A stretch of 64,000 nt of DNA from Deltaproteobacteria bacterium (lineage in GTDB: Bacteria > Myxococcota_A > UBA9042 > PHBI01 > JACKFB01): contig JACKFB010000001.1 in assembly GCA_020632695.1 (NCBI GenBank), forward strand, positions 1-64,000, written 5' to 3'. A model generated the notes under the pieces. That model was not told where the DNA came from. It did not search any database and worked only from the letters and a program-made list of their open reading frames with translations. The stretch's first letter is position 1, and each line of letters opens with the position of its first letter. This document shows, piece after piece, positions 36,054 through 44,241 of this stretch. Made by a program: the position numbers and the translations under genes.

Positions 36054-36842
36054 TCCCCCGCCGCGTCACCGGCGGAGGAGCGCTTGCTGCGATCGCGAAG
36101 GCGACATCGGCCACAGACGCTCGGCGCCCTGCGGGCGCTCGGCATCATCCTGGGAGGCACCTGCGGGCTGGGTGGGTCCGCTCGCGCCGCCGAGGAGGGG
36201 CAGGGGATGATCGCCGGCGCGGAGCTGGCGATGGCTTCGGCCTACTACTACCGCGGCGAGGACATCTTCGACGGCACGCTCAACCTGCAGCCCACCCTGT
36301 GGCTGGGCTGGGCCTTCGAGCGCGCCGAGCTGGCCGCCGAGCTGTGGGGCGCCTTCCCGCTGCACGATCGTCAGCGGTTGCGGCCGGTGCGCGACGAGGT
36401 GGACCTGACCCTGCAGGCGACGATCGCCGCGTCCGAGCGCCTCGAGCTGTCGGCCGGGCTGCTGCTCTCCTTCGTGCCGGCCGACGGCGCCGACCCTTTC
36501 ACCGAGGCGCTGGTCGGCGCGTCGCTCGATCTGGGCGCTGGCTTCTCCGTCGAGGTCGCCGCGGCGGTGGCGCTGGAGTCGGAGACCGGCATCCATGTGC
36601 AGGCCGGACCTGCCTGGACCGGGGCGCTGGGGTCGGCCTTCGAGCTGGAGCTGGCCGCGACCGTCGGCGGGTCGCGCTACCGCGGTGAGGACGCTGCCTT
36701 CACCGAGCTGGCGCTGTCGGCAGCGTTGACGGCCGACCTGGGCGCCGGGTTCGCGGCGAGCATGAGCGCGCTGTACGGCTACTCGCCGGCCACCAGGCGG
36801 CAGATCCCGGCCGTGTCCGTCGCGCTCGCCCGCGGCTGGTAG
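36045..36842 (+). CDS. Predicted outer-membrane beta-barrel protein
   Basis: Up to 265 residues. An Arg-rich N-terminus and hydrophobic stretch (LGALRALGIILGGTCGLGGSARA) form a signal peptide; TTG 36084, preceded by GGAGGAG, gives a better signal and avoids overlap with the divergent kinase. The mature part is a series of alternating strands (ASAYYYRGEDIFDGTLNLQPTLWLGW and similar), like TorF/MipA-type small porins. It ends in RGW rather than Phe. Function unknown. Confidence 0.65.
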
Positions 36843-36952
36843 CTCTGCCCTTCGCGGCGGTGGCGGACCCGGCAGCAGGCGACGCGCGGGTTGCACTCGA
36901 CGGCGCGGCGGGAGAAGCATGGGGGCACGAGCAGAACGACGGGGGGGAGTGG

Positions 36953-39868
36953 ATGCGGCGTGCATGGGGGCCGGTCGCGGTGGCGATCCTGGCGTGCGGC
37001 GCGGCGTGCGGCGGCGATGGCGGCGGTGCTTCCGATGCGAGCGCCGACGTGGACGGGGGCGGCGGGCCGCCGGTGCCGGTGAGCGCCGAGAACCTCGAGG
37101 GCTACTGGATCGCCGACGGCGACGCGGTGCCGCAGTGGCGGCCGATCTTCCTGCACTTCGGACCCGCGAGCGTCGCGGTCGAGGAGGCGCCGCCCGGCGT
37201 CCCGGTGGTCGAGAGCTCCGGGCTGGAGGCGGGCAACCTGCTGGGGCCCTTCCTGCTCGAGGACGACGGGCGCTTCACCATGCAGCGCCGGGACGGCAGC
37301 GGCTTCGCCAGCTACGCGGCCGGTCGGGTCGAGCGCCTGACCGCGGACACGCTGGAGATCCAGTTCACCGACGGGCGCTCCGACCGGGAGACCTTCCGCC
37401 GCGTCGAGGGCTGCGGCGGGCCCGGGCTGTGGTTCGGGCCCAGCGCGTCGCGGGTGGTCGACGCCGCCTGGGGCCCCGACGGCGTGCTGCACATGCTGGC
37501 CGTGGTGGCCGAGGGCGCGGGCGACCTGAGCGGCTACTACCAGTGGATCCCGCCCGGCCGGTGCACTCCCTACGCGCCGCCGGTCTCGATCCTGGGAGAC
37601 AGCCTGGACGTCGCCGATGACGGGACGATCCGCATCCTCCGGGTGGCCGGGCCCTCGCCCTCGGGGCCCGGCGCGGTCACGCTGGCCGTCGTGCCGCGCG
37701 CGCCGTGGAATCGGACCACCCTGGACCCGGTCATCACGCCGCTGACGGGCGCCCAGCCGACCAGCGTGCTGCGGCCGGCGACCCGCGCGGTGGCGCTCCC
37801 GGGCGGCCGCACCCTGGCGATGTGGGCCGACGGCGACACGCTGCGGGCCTGGACCCAGCAGCCCGACCGCAGCTTCGACTACTCCGAGCGGCCGCTCCTG
37901 CACGGCTCGAAGGTCTCGCCGCAGTTCCTGGACGTGGTGCCGGACGGCGAGGGCGCCTTCGTCGTACGCGGCGACCACGCGGCCCGCGGGCTGCGCTTCG
38001 ACGGCGCGACGTGGAGCGAGTGGACCCCGGCGACGCACCCCGAGCTGGGCCCGGCCACGATCTTCACCCACGGGCCCGACGGCGCAGCCTACGCGGCGTG
38101 GGCGCGAAAGCGGGCGGCGGACACGCTGGTAGCCACGGTGGTCGTCGGGCGCCGGCGCGCCGACGGCGGCTGGGACACGGTGGAGGCCGGCCTCGGTACG
38201 CCCCAGGCCATCCGGGTGGTCGACGACGGCGGCGTCCACCTGGTGGCGTCCTTGCGCGAGGACCGCGGCCCCATGGCCTGGATCCACGTCGACGGGGCGC
38301 TGACGCCCGACACCTGGCGCGAGGCGTACACGCTGTACGACCAGGACCGCCCCGAGTTCGTCACCACGCACACCGCCGACGAGAGCGTGTTCCCGCTGGC
38401 GCGGCTCGGGCCCGCCGGCGAGGTGCTGGCGGGGGGACGCAGCGTGGCCTGGCGGCGCCCGGCGCTCGAAGGCGAGCGGCGCTTCACCGCGTTCGCGCTG
38501 CCGGTCAGCTTCGAGGCCGGGACCGACCTGACCCTGGTGCTGCCGACCATGGGGCTCGAGTGCCGCGAGGACTGCACGCTGGACCTGCCGCCGCGCGAGG
38601 TGCTGCCGGCGCGGGTCGAGGCCCCCGACGGGAGCTCGCGCCCGCTGCTGGCCGGCAACGTCTACTCGGTCTCCGCCGGCGTCGCCGGGCCGAGCTGGGG
38701 CGTGGTCACCCAGCCGCCACCGGTCGACGGGGTGGAGCCGGGGCTCGCCGTGCGCGGCAGCCTCCAGCAGGTCGAGGTGCGCGCTCTGGGACCCGCGGGC
38801 TCGGCCTCCCAGCTCATCGGTCTCGACGTGGCGCCCGACGGCCGCCACTGGGCGGTGTGGCGAGACGACGCGGGCCTCGCGACCGTCGCCCGCTTCGACG
38901 CGGCGCTCGAGCCGGAGCGCAGCCGTGCGCTCGAGGGCCTGTCCCTGAGCGGCGACGCCTCGGTGGTCGGGACCCGCGGCGTGCTGCGCGCGCTCGACGG
39001 CGGGGGCGCGGTGATCTACGTCGACGCCTACCCCGGCCTCGGGCGGGCGCTGGTGTTCCTCGATGCCTCGCTGGCCGAGGTGAAGGCGCGGCCCCTGGAC
39101 CCGGGCGGCAAGGTGGCGCTGACCGACGACGGGGCCTGGGAGGCGCGGCCGGCGATCGGCGGCCGGCTCGGCCTGGTCCACTACACCGAGGGTGCGTCCA
39201 GCTCACCCGCCCAGACCGACCTCCTCGACACGGACCAGCTCCTGTGGCTCGGCGACGGGGTCGCCGCCCTCGGCACCTCGCCTGCGACGGCCCAGCCGGT
39301 GGTGGATCGCTACTCGGCCTCCGGGACCCGGGCCTGGGGGCTCGAGGTCGGCGGCGCCGAGAGCCAGACGCTGTTCTGGGCGGCCCATCAGGGCGTGCTC
39401 CTGCTCTTCCTCGCCCACGCGGGCGGCGTCCAGCTCGGCTCGACGACCCTGAACGCCGCGGGCGGCCAGCAGGCGGGCGTGGTCGCCCTCGACGGCGGCT
39501 CGGGCGCAGTGACGCGGCAGCGCATCGGCGGTGTGGGCTACTCCGAGCCGCCGACGGCCCTGGCCGCCGACGCGACCGGCGCGGCGCTGCTCTGGGCGCA
39601 GGAGACCCTGGTGCGCTTCGAGTACCTGCCCTGGAGCGAGGGCGGCGCCGCGGCGCCGGTGACCGCCAGCTTCGAGGCCGACGTCCCCGCCGGCTTCTGC
39701 GCGCAGGCCGGCGCGCACTGTTCGACCAGCAACGGCATCCTGGTCCCGCTCCCCCAGGGCGGCTTCGCGGCCGGGTGGACCCAGCGCCAGCCCACCGTCT
39801 ACGAGGGCGCTCGCGTCGAGAGCGTGGGCCAGCGGGCGGTGATCGGGCGCTTCTCGCCGGGGCCCTGA
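36953..39868 (+). CDS. Large lipoprotein of unknown function
   Basis: A 971-residue protein from ATG 36953, which follows GGGGAG and begins a short signal peptide (RRAWGPVAVAILACGAAC). The mature N-terminus is Gly/Asp-rich (GGDGGGASDASADVDGGGG). The rest is rich in beta strands, with repeated forms such as APDGRHWAVWRD and ADGDTLRAW that suggest a beta-propeller-like or exo-alpha-sialidase-like fold, but no catalytic motif is clear. An in-frame extension to 36860 lacks any signal sequence. Confidence 0.7.
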   Translation: MRRAWGPVAVAILACGAACGGDGGGASDASADVDGGGGPPVPVSAENLEGYWIADGDAVPQWRPIFLHFGPASVAVEEAPPGVPVVESSGLEAGNLLGPFLLEDDGRFTMQRRDGSGFASYAAGRVERLTADTLEIQFTDGRSDRETFRRVEGCGGPGLWFGPSASRVVDAAWGPDGVLHMLAVVAEGAGDLSGYYQWIPPGRCTPYAPPVSILGDSLDVADDGTIRILRVAGPSPSGPGAVTLAVVPRAPWNRTTLDPVITPLTGAQPTSVLRPATRAVALPGGRTLAMWADGDTLRAWTQQPDRSFDYSERPLLHGSKVSPQFLDVVPDGEGAFVVRGDHAARGLRFDGATWSEWTPATHPELGPATIFTHGPDGAAYAAWARKRAADTLVATVVVGRRRADGGWDTVEAGLGTPQAIRVVDDGGVHLVASLREDRGPMAWIHVDGALTPDTWREAYTLYDQDRPEFVTTHTADESVFPLARLGPAGEVLAGGRSVAWRRPALEGERRFTAFALPVSFEAGTDLTLVLPTMGLECREDCTLDLPPREVLPARVEAPDGSSRPLLAGNVYSVSAGVAGPSWGVVTQPPPVDGVEPGLAVRGSLQQVEVRALGPAGSASQLIGLDVAPDGRHWAVWRDDAGLATVARFDAALEPERSRALEGLSLSGDASVVGTRGVLRALDGGGAVIYVDAYPGLGRALVFLDASLAEVKARPLDPGGKVALTDDGAWEARPAIGGRLGLVHYTEGASSSPAQTDLLDTDQLLWLGDGVAALGTSPATAQPVVDRYSASGTRAWGLEVGGAESQTLFWAAHQGVLLLFLAHAGGVQLGSTTLNAAGGQQAGVVALDGGSGAVTRQRIGGVGYSEPPTALAADATGAALLWAQETLVRFEYLPWSEGGAAAPVTASFEADVPAGFCAQAGAHCSTSNGILVPLPQGGFAAGWTQRQPTVYEGARVESVGQRAVIGRFSPGP

Positions 39869-40259
39869 GCGGGCGGGTCGCGGCGCTTCGCCCCGCACTG
39901 TGGCGTCGTGCCTCGACGCTCCAGCGGCCAGCGATCGGCGGGAGCTCGGGCGCTTCGCAGCGCACATGGTGGAGATCGCACGAGTTGGGCCCCGCGACAC
40001 CGCGGCGGAGGGCGTTGGCACGCGCCCTGCATTCCTCCCGAACACGCAGCGAGAGCCACCAGCACCCGGTGCCTCTCGCGTGACAGTGCCGGACCCCGTC
40101 AGCAGGCATCTGAAGCTTCGCGTGGTGAGCGACGCCCAGGTGATGCTGCGGGGTCCGATTTTCACTGGCCGCTGTCGTCTGCGCGCGAATCCGCGTCCGC
40201 CGGGCGTGGCATGCGACGTGCAGCCGCGTGAGGAGCCCCTCGCCACCCAGGAGAACATC
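39869..40259 (+). other. Non-coding gap of about 390 bases
   Basis: No protein-like frame. A perfect 9-base inverted repeat, CGGACCCCG (40090-40098) / CGGGGTCCG (40149-40157), is separated by 50 bases. An AGGAGAA ribosome site precedes the superoxide dismutase ATG. No clear -35/-10 pair was found. Confidence 0.4.
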
Positions 40260-40979
40260 ATGAGAGCACTTCGACGAATCGCCATCCCGGCCGCCCTCGG
40301 CCTCGCCCTCGTGGCCTGCCAGAAGCAGTCCGAGGGAGAGCTGCCGGCGACCGGCACCCCCGTGAAGGCCCCGGCGACGGCCCCGACCACGCCAACGGCA
40401 GCGGTCCCCGACGACGTCAAGCTGCCCGACCCCGAGCTGCCCACCGAGAAGACCGAGGAGATGGCGCTGGACAAGGCCGAGGAGATGGCCGAGCGGCGCG
40501 AAGACAACTACCGCGCGGCGGCGGCGATCAAGCCGGTCGGCGACTCCAAGGTGGAGGGCGTAGTGAACTTCGTCGCCGACAAGGACGCCGACGGCGTCGA
40601 GGTGAAGATCAAGCTGAGCGGGCTGACGCCCGGAAAGCATGGCTTCCACATCCACGTGAAGGGTGACTGCACCGCGCCCGACGCCTCCAGCGCCGGCGGG
40701 CACTTCAACCCGACCGGGGAGCAGCACGGCGCGCCCGATGACGAGCACCACCACGTCGGCGACCTCGGCAACATCGAGGCGGACGACGAGGGCAAGGTCG
40801 ACACGACGAAGACGCTGCACGGCGCGCGCATCGACACCGAGCCCACCGCCGAGGACGACCGCAGCATCCTCGGGCGCGCGGTCATCGTCCACGCGGGCGA
40901 GGACGACCTGAAGTCCCAGCCCTCGGGGGACGCGGGTGCGCGGGTCGGCTGCGGCGTCATCACGAAGCTGGAGTACTGA
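40260..40979 (+). CDS. sodC: Lipoprotein Cu/Zn superoxide dismutase
   Basis: A 239-residue protein. The signal peptide ends in LALVAC (lipobox), and a Pro/Thr/Glu-rich linker of about 60 residues ties the enzyme to the membrane. The dismutase domain carries the copper ligands in GFHIHVKGDC and the bridging His in GGHFNP, zinc ligands in GEQHG, HHHVGD, and the fourth copper His in VIVHAG. The disulfide Cys (GDC and VGCGVI) are present. It removes superoxide in the periplasm or at the outer membrane. ATG chosen for its AGGAGAA site. Confidence 0.92.
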   Translation: MRALRRIAIPAALGLALVACQKQSEGELPATGTPVKAPATAPTTPTAAVPDDVKLPDPELPTEKTEEMALDKAEEMAERREDNYRAAAAIKPVGDSKVEGVVNFVADKDADGVEVKIKLSGLTPGKHGFHIHVKGDCTAPDASSAGGHFNPTGEQHGAPDDEHHHVGDLGNIEADDEGKVDTTKTLHGARIDTEPTAEDDRSILGRAVIVHAGEDDLKSQPSGDAGARVGCGVITKLEY

Positions 40980-41027
40980 GCTCGCGGGCGTGGGGCGAAG
41001 TGCCCCCGGGCGGCCCGATCCGCGCGA

Positions 41028-42047
41028 TCAGAAGGTGCCGGTGACGTCCAGGTAGAAGACCTGGCGGTTGTCGGCGCCGTTGCTCGTGTCCCAGAAGGGG
41101 AAGCGGAAGTGGCGGTTGTCCGCGGTCTTGGGGGCCTGCTGGACCAGGGTCCCCAAGGCCACGCTCAGGTGCTCGATGACCTCGACGCCCACCTCGATGC
41201 TGCCGGCCATCACGTCGGTGCGGCCTCGCCCACCGTCAGCGGCGTCGGCGGCCAGCGCGTCCTTCGGGTAGTCGTTGTAGCTGAAGGCGTGCACCAGCTC
41301 CCAGCCGAGGCTCGCCGTGAAGCGGTCGAGGAAGCTGAACTCCAGCGACAGCGCGTTGCCGACGAGGAAGGAGGTGACCCCGAGCTGGGTGGCCGTGCGG
41401 CCCTCGGCGACCACCTCGGCGCCGCCGGCACGCGACGGCAGGGCCAGGTCGAAGGCGTCGTCGCGCAGCACCGCCGAGCGGTAGCGGTTGATGTTCTTGG
41501 TCACCGTGAAGGACCACGCCACGCCCAGCCACTCGGTCGGCTGCCAGGTGGTGGCGGTCGAGGCGGTGAGGCCGAGGATCTTGGTCTGGAAGCGGCTGAG
41601 CAGCGAGGTCGGCGTCTTCACCCCCAGCGCGGCGCCGAAGCTCAGGTGGCCGGCCTCCCAGGTGGCGAGCTCGTCCCAGCGGGCGAAGAGCTCGAGATCG
41701 CCGGCGCGCACCTGGTGGGGGCGCGTGCTCTCGCTGTCGGCGTTCTCCACCAGGTTGACGTCGAAGTCGAAGGCCAGACCCAGGGCGAGGGCGCGCTCTC
41801 GGGCGACGCGCACCTCCGGGCGGGCGCTCACGTAGAGGCTGGCCAGCGGGCGGCGAGCGGCCTCGTCGCGGATGAAGCTGCCCCGGCCGACGGAGGTCTC
41901 GAGCACCACCGTGCCGCCGAAGCGCGGGCGCGGTGGGTCGGGCACCTCGACGGAGGAGAGCGTCTCGGTGACCGGCTCCGCGCGGGTCGGCGCGGGCGCG
42001 GCCAGCGCGACCAGCAGCAGCGCGGCGAGGGTGGTCCGTGTCCCCAT
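41028..42047 (-). CDS. Predicted outer-membrane beta-barrel protein
   Basis: A 339-residue protein from ATG 42047. A signal peptide (TLAALLLVALAAPAPTRA) is followed by many amphipathic strands, and the last residue is Phe (YLDVTGTF), the usual signal for barrel assembly. The longer frame begins 21 codons upstream but lacks a signal. It may be a channel or adhesion barrel; the substrate is unknown. It converges with sodC, 48 bases apart. Confidence 0.7.
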   Translation of the reverse strand: MGTRTTLAALLLVALAAPAPTRAEPVTETLSSVEVPDPPRPRFGGTVVLETSVGRGSFIRDEAARRPLASLYVSARPEVRVARERALALGLAFDFDVNLVENADSESTRPHQVRAGDLELFARWDELATWEAGHLSFGAALGVKTPTSLLSRFQTKILGLTASTATTWQPTEWLGVAWSFTVTKNINRYRSAVLRDDAFDLALPSRAGGAEVVAEGRTATQLGVTSFLVGNALSLEFSFLDRFTASLGWELVHAFSYNDYPKDALAADAADGGRGRTDVMAGSIEVGVEVIEHLSVALGTLVQQAPKTADNRHFRFPFWDTSNGADNRQVFYLDVTGTF

Positions 42048-42081
42048 GATGGCGCGAGCATCGCACGCCGCCGCGCCGGTG

Positions 42082-42471
42082 TCAGCGGGAGCCCCGCGCC
42101 CCGTCGTCACCGGCCGGGCCCCGCCACCGGAAGCGCGCCAGGGGGATGCGCCCGTAGGCGTCGATCTCGATGCCCTCGGCGGCCAGACGGATCTCCTGCT
42201 CGCTGGCGCGGGCGTGGTCTCCCTTCGAGCTGACGCGCCCCTGGGCGTTGATCACCCGGTGCCAGGGGACGTCGGTGGGACCCGCGCGCAGGCTCGACAG
42301 CGCCCAGCCCACGTGCCGCGCCACCCGCGGCGACCCGAGCAGGGTCGCCACGTCGCCATAGGTGGTGACCCGCCCGCGCGGGACCTGCCGCACCACGGCG
42401 TACACCTGCTCATGGAATCCGGGCCCGACCACCCGCGCTTCGACGTCGTCGCCGCCGTGCGCCCTGCTCAT
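42082..42471 (-). CDS. atl: Alkyltransferase-like protein (ATL)
   Basis: A 129-residue MGMT-family DNA-binding protein. The active-site motif PCHR is PWHR here: Trp70 replaces the alkyl-accepting Cys (VPWHRVINAQGRVS). ATL proteins with this change cannot transfer the alkyl group but bind O6-alkylguanine and channel it to nucleotide-excision repair. The helix-turn-helix and Arg finger (PRGRVTTYGDVATLLG) are retained. It overlaps yqeY by 4 bases, so the two are translated together. Confidence 0.9.
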   Translation of the reverse strand: MSRAHGGDDVEARVVGPGFHEQVYAVVRQVPRGRVTTYGDVATLLGSPRVARHVGWALSSLRAGPTDVPWHRVINAQGRVSSKGDHARASEQEIRLAAEGIEIDAYGRIPLARFRWRGPAGDDGARGSR

Positions 42472-42914
42472 CCGCGCAGCGCAGCCTCGACCAGCGGCTT
42501 CACGTCCTTGCCGGGGAAGCGCCCCTTGAGCTTCGGCATCACCGCGCTCATCACCCGGCCCATGTCCTTCATCGAGGTGGCGCCGGTCTCCGCGACCGCC
42601 TCGTCGACCATCGCCTTGGCCTCGTCGGCGCTCAGCGGCTGGGGCAGGTAGGTCTCGATGACCGCCAGCTCGGCGGCCTCCCCGGCCACCAGGTCGTCGC
42701 GGCCGGCCTTGCCGTAGGCCTCGATGCTCTCCCGGCGGCGCTTGGCCTGGCGCACCAGCATCTCCAGCTCGCCGGCCTCGTCCACGGTGTCCATCGCCGC
42801 GAGCTGCGCGTTGTGCAGCTCGGAGATGAGCATCCGCACCGTCGACAGGCGCACCTTGTCGCCCGCCTTCATGGCTTCCTTCATGTCAGCTCTGAGCTGC
42901 TCACCGAGCCCCAT
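42468..42914 (-). CDS. yqeY: GatB/YqeY-domain protein
   Basis: A 148-residue YqeY protein: MGLGEQLRADMKEAMKAGDKVRLSTVRMLISELHNAQL, a RRRESIEAYGKAGRDDLVAGE segment and a C-terminal tRNA-binding-like domain (MKDMGRVMSAVMPKLKGRFPGKDVKPLV). The family has a GatB-like fold and may affect tRNA-dependent amidation. An AAGGAGGT site precedes the ATG. Confidence 0.93.
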   Translation of the reverse strand: MGLGEQLRADMKEAMKAGDKVRLSTVRMLISELHNAQLAAMDTVDEAGELEMLVRQAKRRRESIEAYGKAGRDDLVAGEAAELAVIETYLPQPLSADEAKAMVDEAVAETGATSMKDMGRVMSAVMPKLKGRFPGKDVKPLVEAALRG

Positions 42915-42983
42915 GGCCCGACCTCCTTCGTCTGATCCGACGCCGCACGCCCCCCCGGCGGGAAGACGCGCGTCGCCCTCCGC

Positions 42984-43382
42984 CTACTGGCGCAGGAGGC
43001 GCTCGGTGCCCTCGCCGCCGGTGCCCGACCAGGTCGAGCCCAGCTCCTCGGTGCCGATGTTGGTCACCACGAAGGTGTTGACGTAGCCGGTGGAGGGCAC
43101 GTGGTAGGTCCAGGTCAGGTGCCCGTCCTTCCAGCCTTGCTCGCGGATGTCGAAGACCTCGCCGTCGCTGTCGACGATCGAGGTGACCTGGGCCACGCCG
43201 TCGACCATCTCGACGTGGAAGATCGTGCCGGTCTCGGCATCCGCCCAGTCGCCGACCAGCCGCGGGCTGTCGCGGCGGATCGTGTCGCCGTGAGGGCCGC
43301 TCAGGGCGGAGTTGGACGACCCGCAGGCCGACAGCAGGAGCAGGAGCAGGGCGGAGAGGACGACGGAGTGTGCGTGCTTCAT
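42984..43382 (-). CDS. Small lipoprotein, unknown function
   Basis: About 132 residues from ATG 43382 (ATG 43391 is 3 codons further out). The signal peptide ends LLLLLLSAC, then a beta-rich domain (SPRLVGDWADAETGTIFHVEMVDGVAQVTSIVD) resembling lipocalin-like/DUF domains that test for a bound ligand. No motif identifies a function. It precedes yqeY and atl on the same strand. Confidence 0.7.
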   Translation of the reverse strand: MKHAHSVVLSALLLLLLSACGSSNSALSGPHGDTIRRDSPRLVGDWADAETGTIFHVEMVDGVAQVTSIVDSDGEVFDIREQGWKDGHLTWTYHVPSTGYVNTFVVTNIGTEELGSTWSGTGGEGTERLLRQ

Positions 43383-43476
43383 GCCGGGCATTCTACCCGG
43401 GCCGGCCGGCGCTCGTCACCGGCTCAGCGGCCCCGATGTGCACTTTTTTCGCCCGGGCGTCGCTCCGCGCGCCGCC

Positions 43477-44241
43477 TCACCCCGGGGGACGGCCCGACGT
43501 CGTCAGCGCCGCGCGAGCGAGGGCGTCGCGGGCGGCGCTGGCGACCCTGCCGGCGCCGGTGGGCACCAGGGCGGTGACGTCGATCTCCAACAGGTCGGGG
43601 CCGGCCAGCGCGATCTCGGGCTCGCGCGTCGGGTGGGCAGCGTGGCTGCTGAGGATGGCCTCGCGGGCGATGGCCTGGGCCAGTCCGGGGTCGAGGCCGG
43701 GGGGGACGACGAGCTGGAAGCGGTGCTTGGCGTCCTGGCTGCGGGCGGCGCTGCGCTCGATGGGCTCGGCCGACACGCGCGTCCAGGGCAGCCGCACCTC
43801 GACGCCGTCGCGCGTCTCGAGGATGAGCCACAGGCGCCCGACCCGGCGCACGCGGCCCTCGACGCCAGCGGCGCGGAGCGTGTCGCCCGGTCGGAGCGCG
43901 TCGGTGGCCCGCAGCGCCAGGCCGGCGGCGTAGTCCCGCAGCACGAACCAGGAGGCGGCGACCGCGGCGAGGAAGAGGCCGAGGCCCAGCGCCCGCGACC
44001 AGACCGGGCCCGCGTGGGAGAGCCAGCGCCCGACGACCACGAGCAGGGCGGCGCTGATGGCCAGCTCGGCCAGGGTGAGCAGCCGGCGCCCGGCCAGGGG
44101 CCCTCGGCGCTCGTCGCGGCGCTCGCCCACGGCTCGGCGCAGCGCCCGCAGCGCGAGGAGGATGAGGACGGCCGACATCGCCAGGAAGAGGGTGACGACG
44201 GCCAGCTCGCTGACGCTGAACTCCAGGCTCTCGTAGGGCAT
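43477..44241 (-). CDS. MscS-like membrane channel
   Basis: A 254-residue protein with three hydrophobic segments (about 12-35, 53-73 and 85-105) and the MscS beta domain (DALRPGDTLRAAGVEGRVRRVGRLWLILETRDGVEVRLPWTRV), followed by a small C-terminal alpha/beta domain. MscS proteins open under membrane tension or serve in ion homeostasis. The ATG shares its first base with the stop of the 1688-residue transporter gene, so the two are translationally coupled, suggesting a joint role in ion or osmotic balance. Confidence 0.8.
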   Translation of the reverse strand: MPYESLEFSVSELAVVTLFLAMSAVLILLALRALRRAVGERRDERRGPLAGRRLLTLAELAISAALLVVVGRWLSHAGPVWSRALGLGLFLAAVAASWFVLRDYAAGLALRATDALRPGDTLRAAGVEGRVRRVGRLWLILETRDGVEVRLPWTRVSAEPIERSAARSQDAKHRFQLVVPPGLDPGLAQAIAREAILSSHAAHPTREPEIALAGPDLLEIDVTALVPTGAGRVASAARDALARAALTTSGRPPG

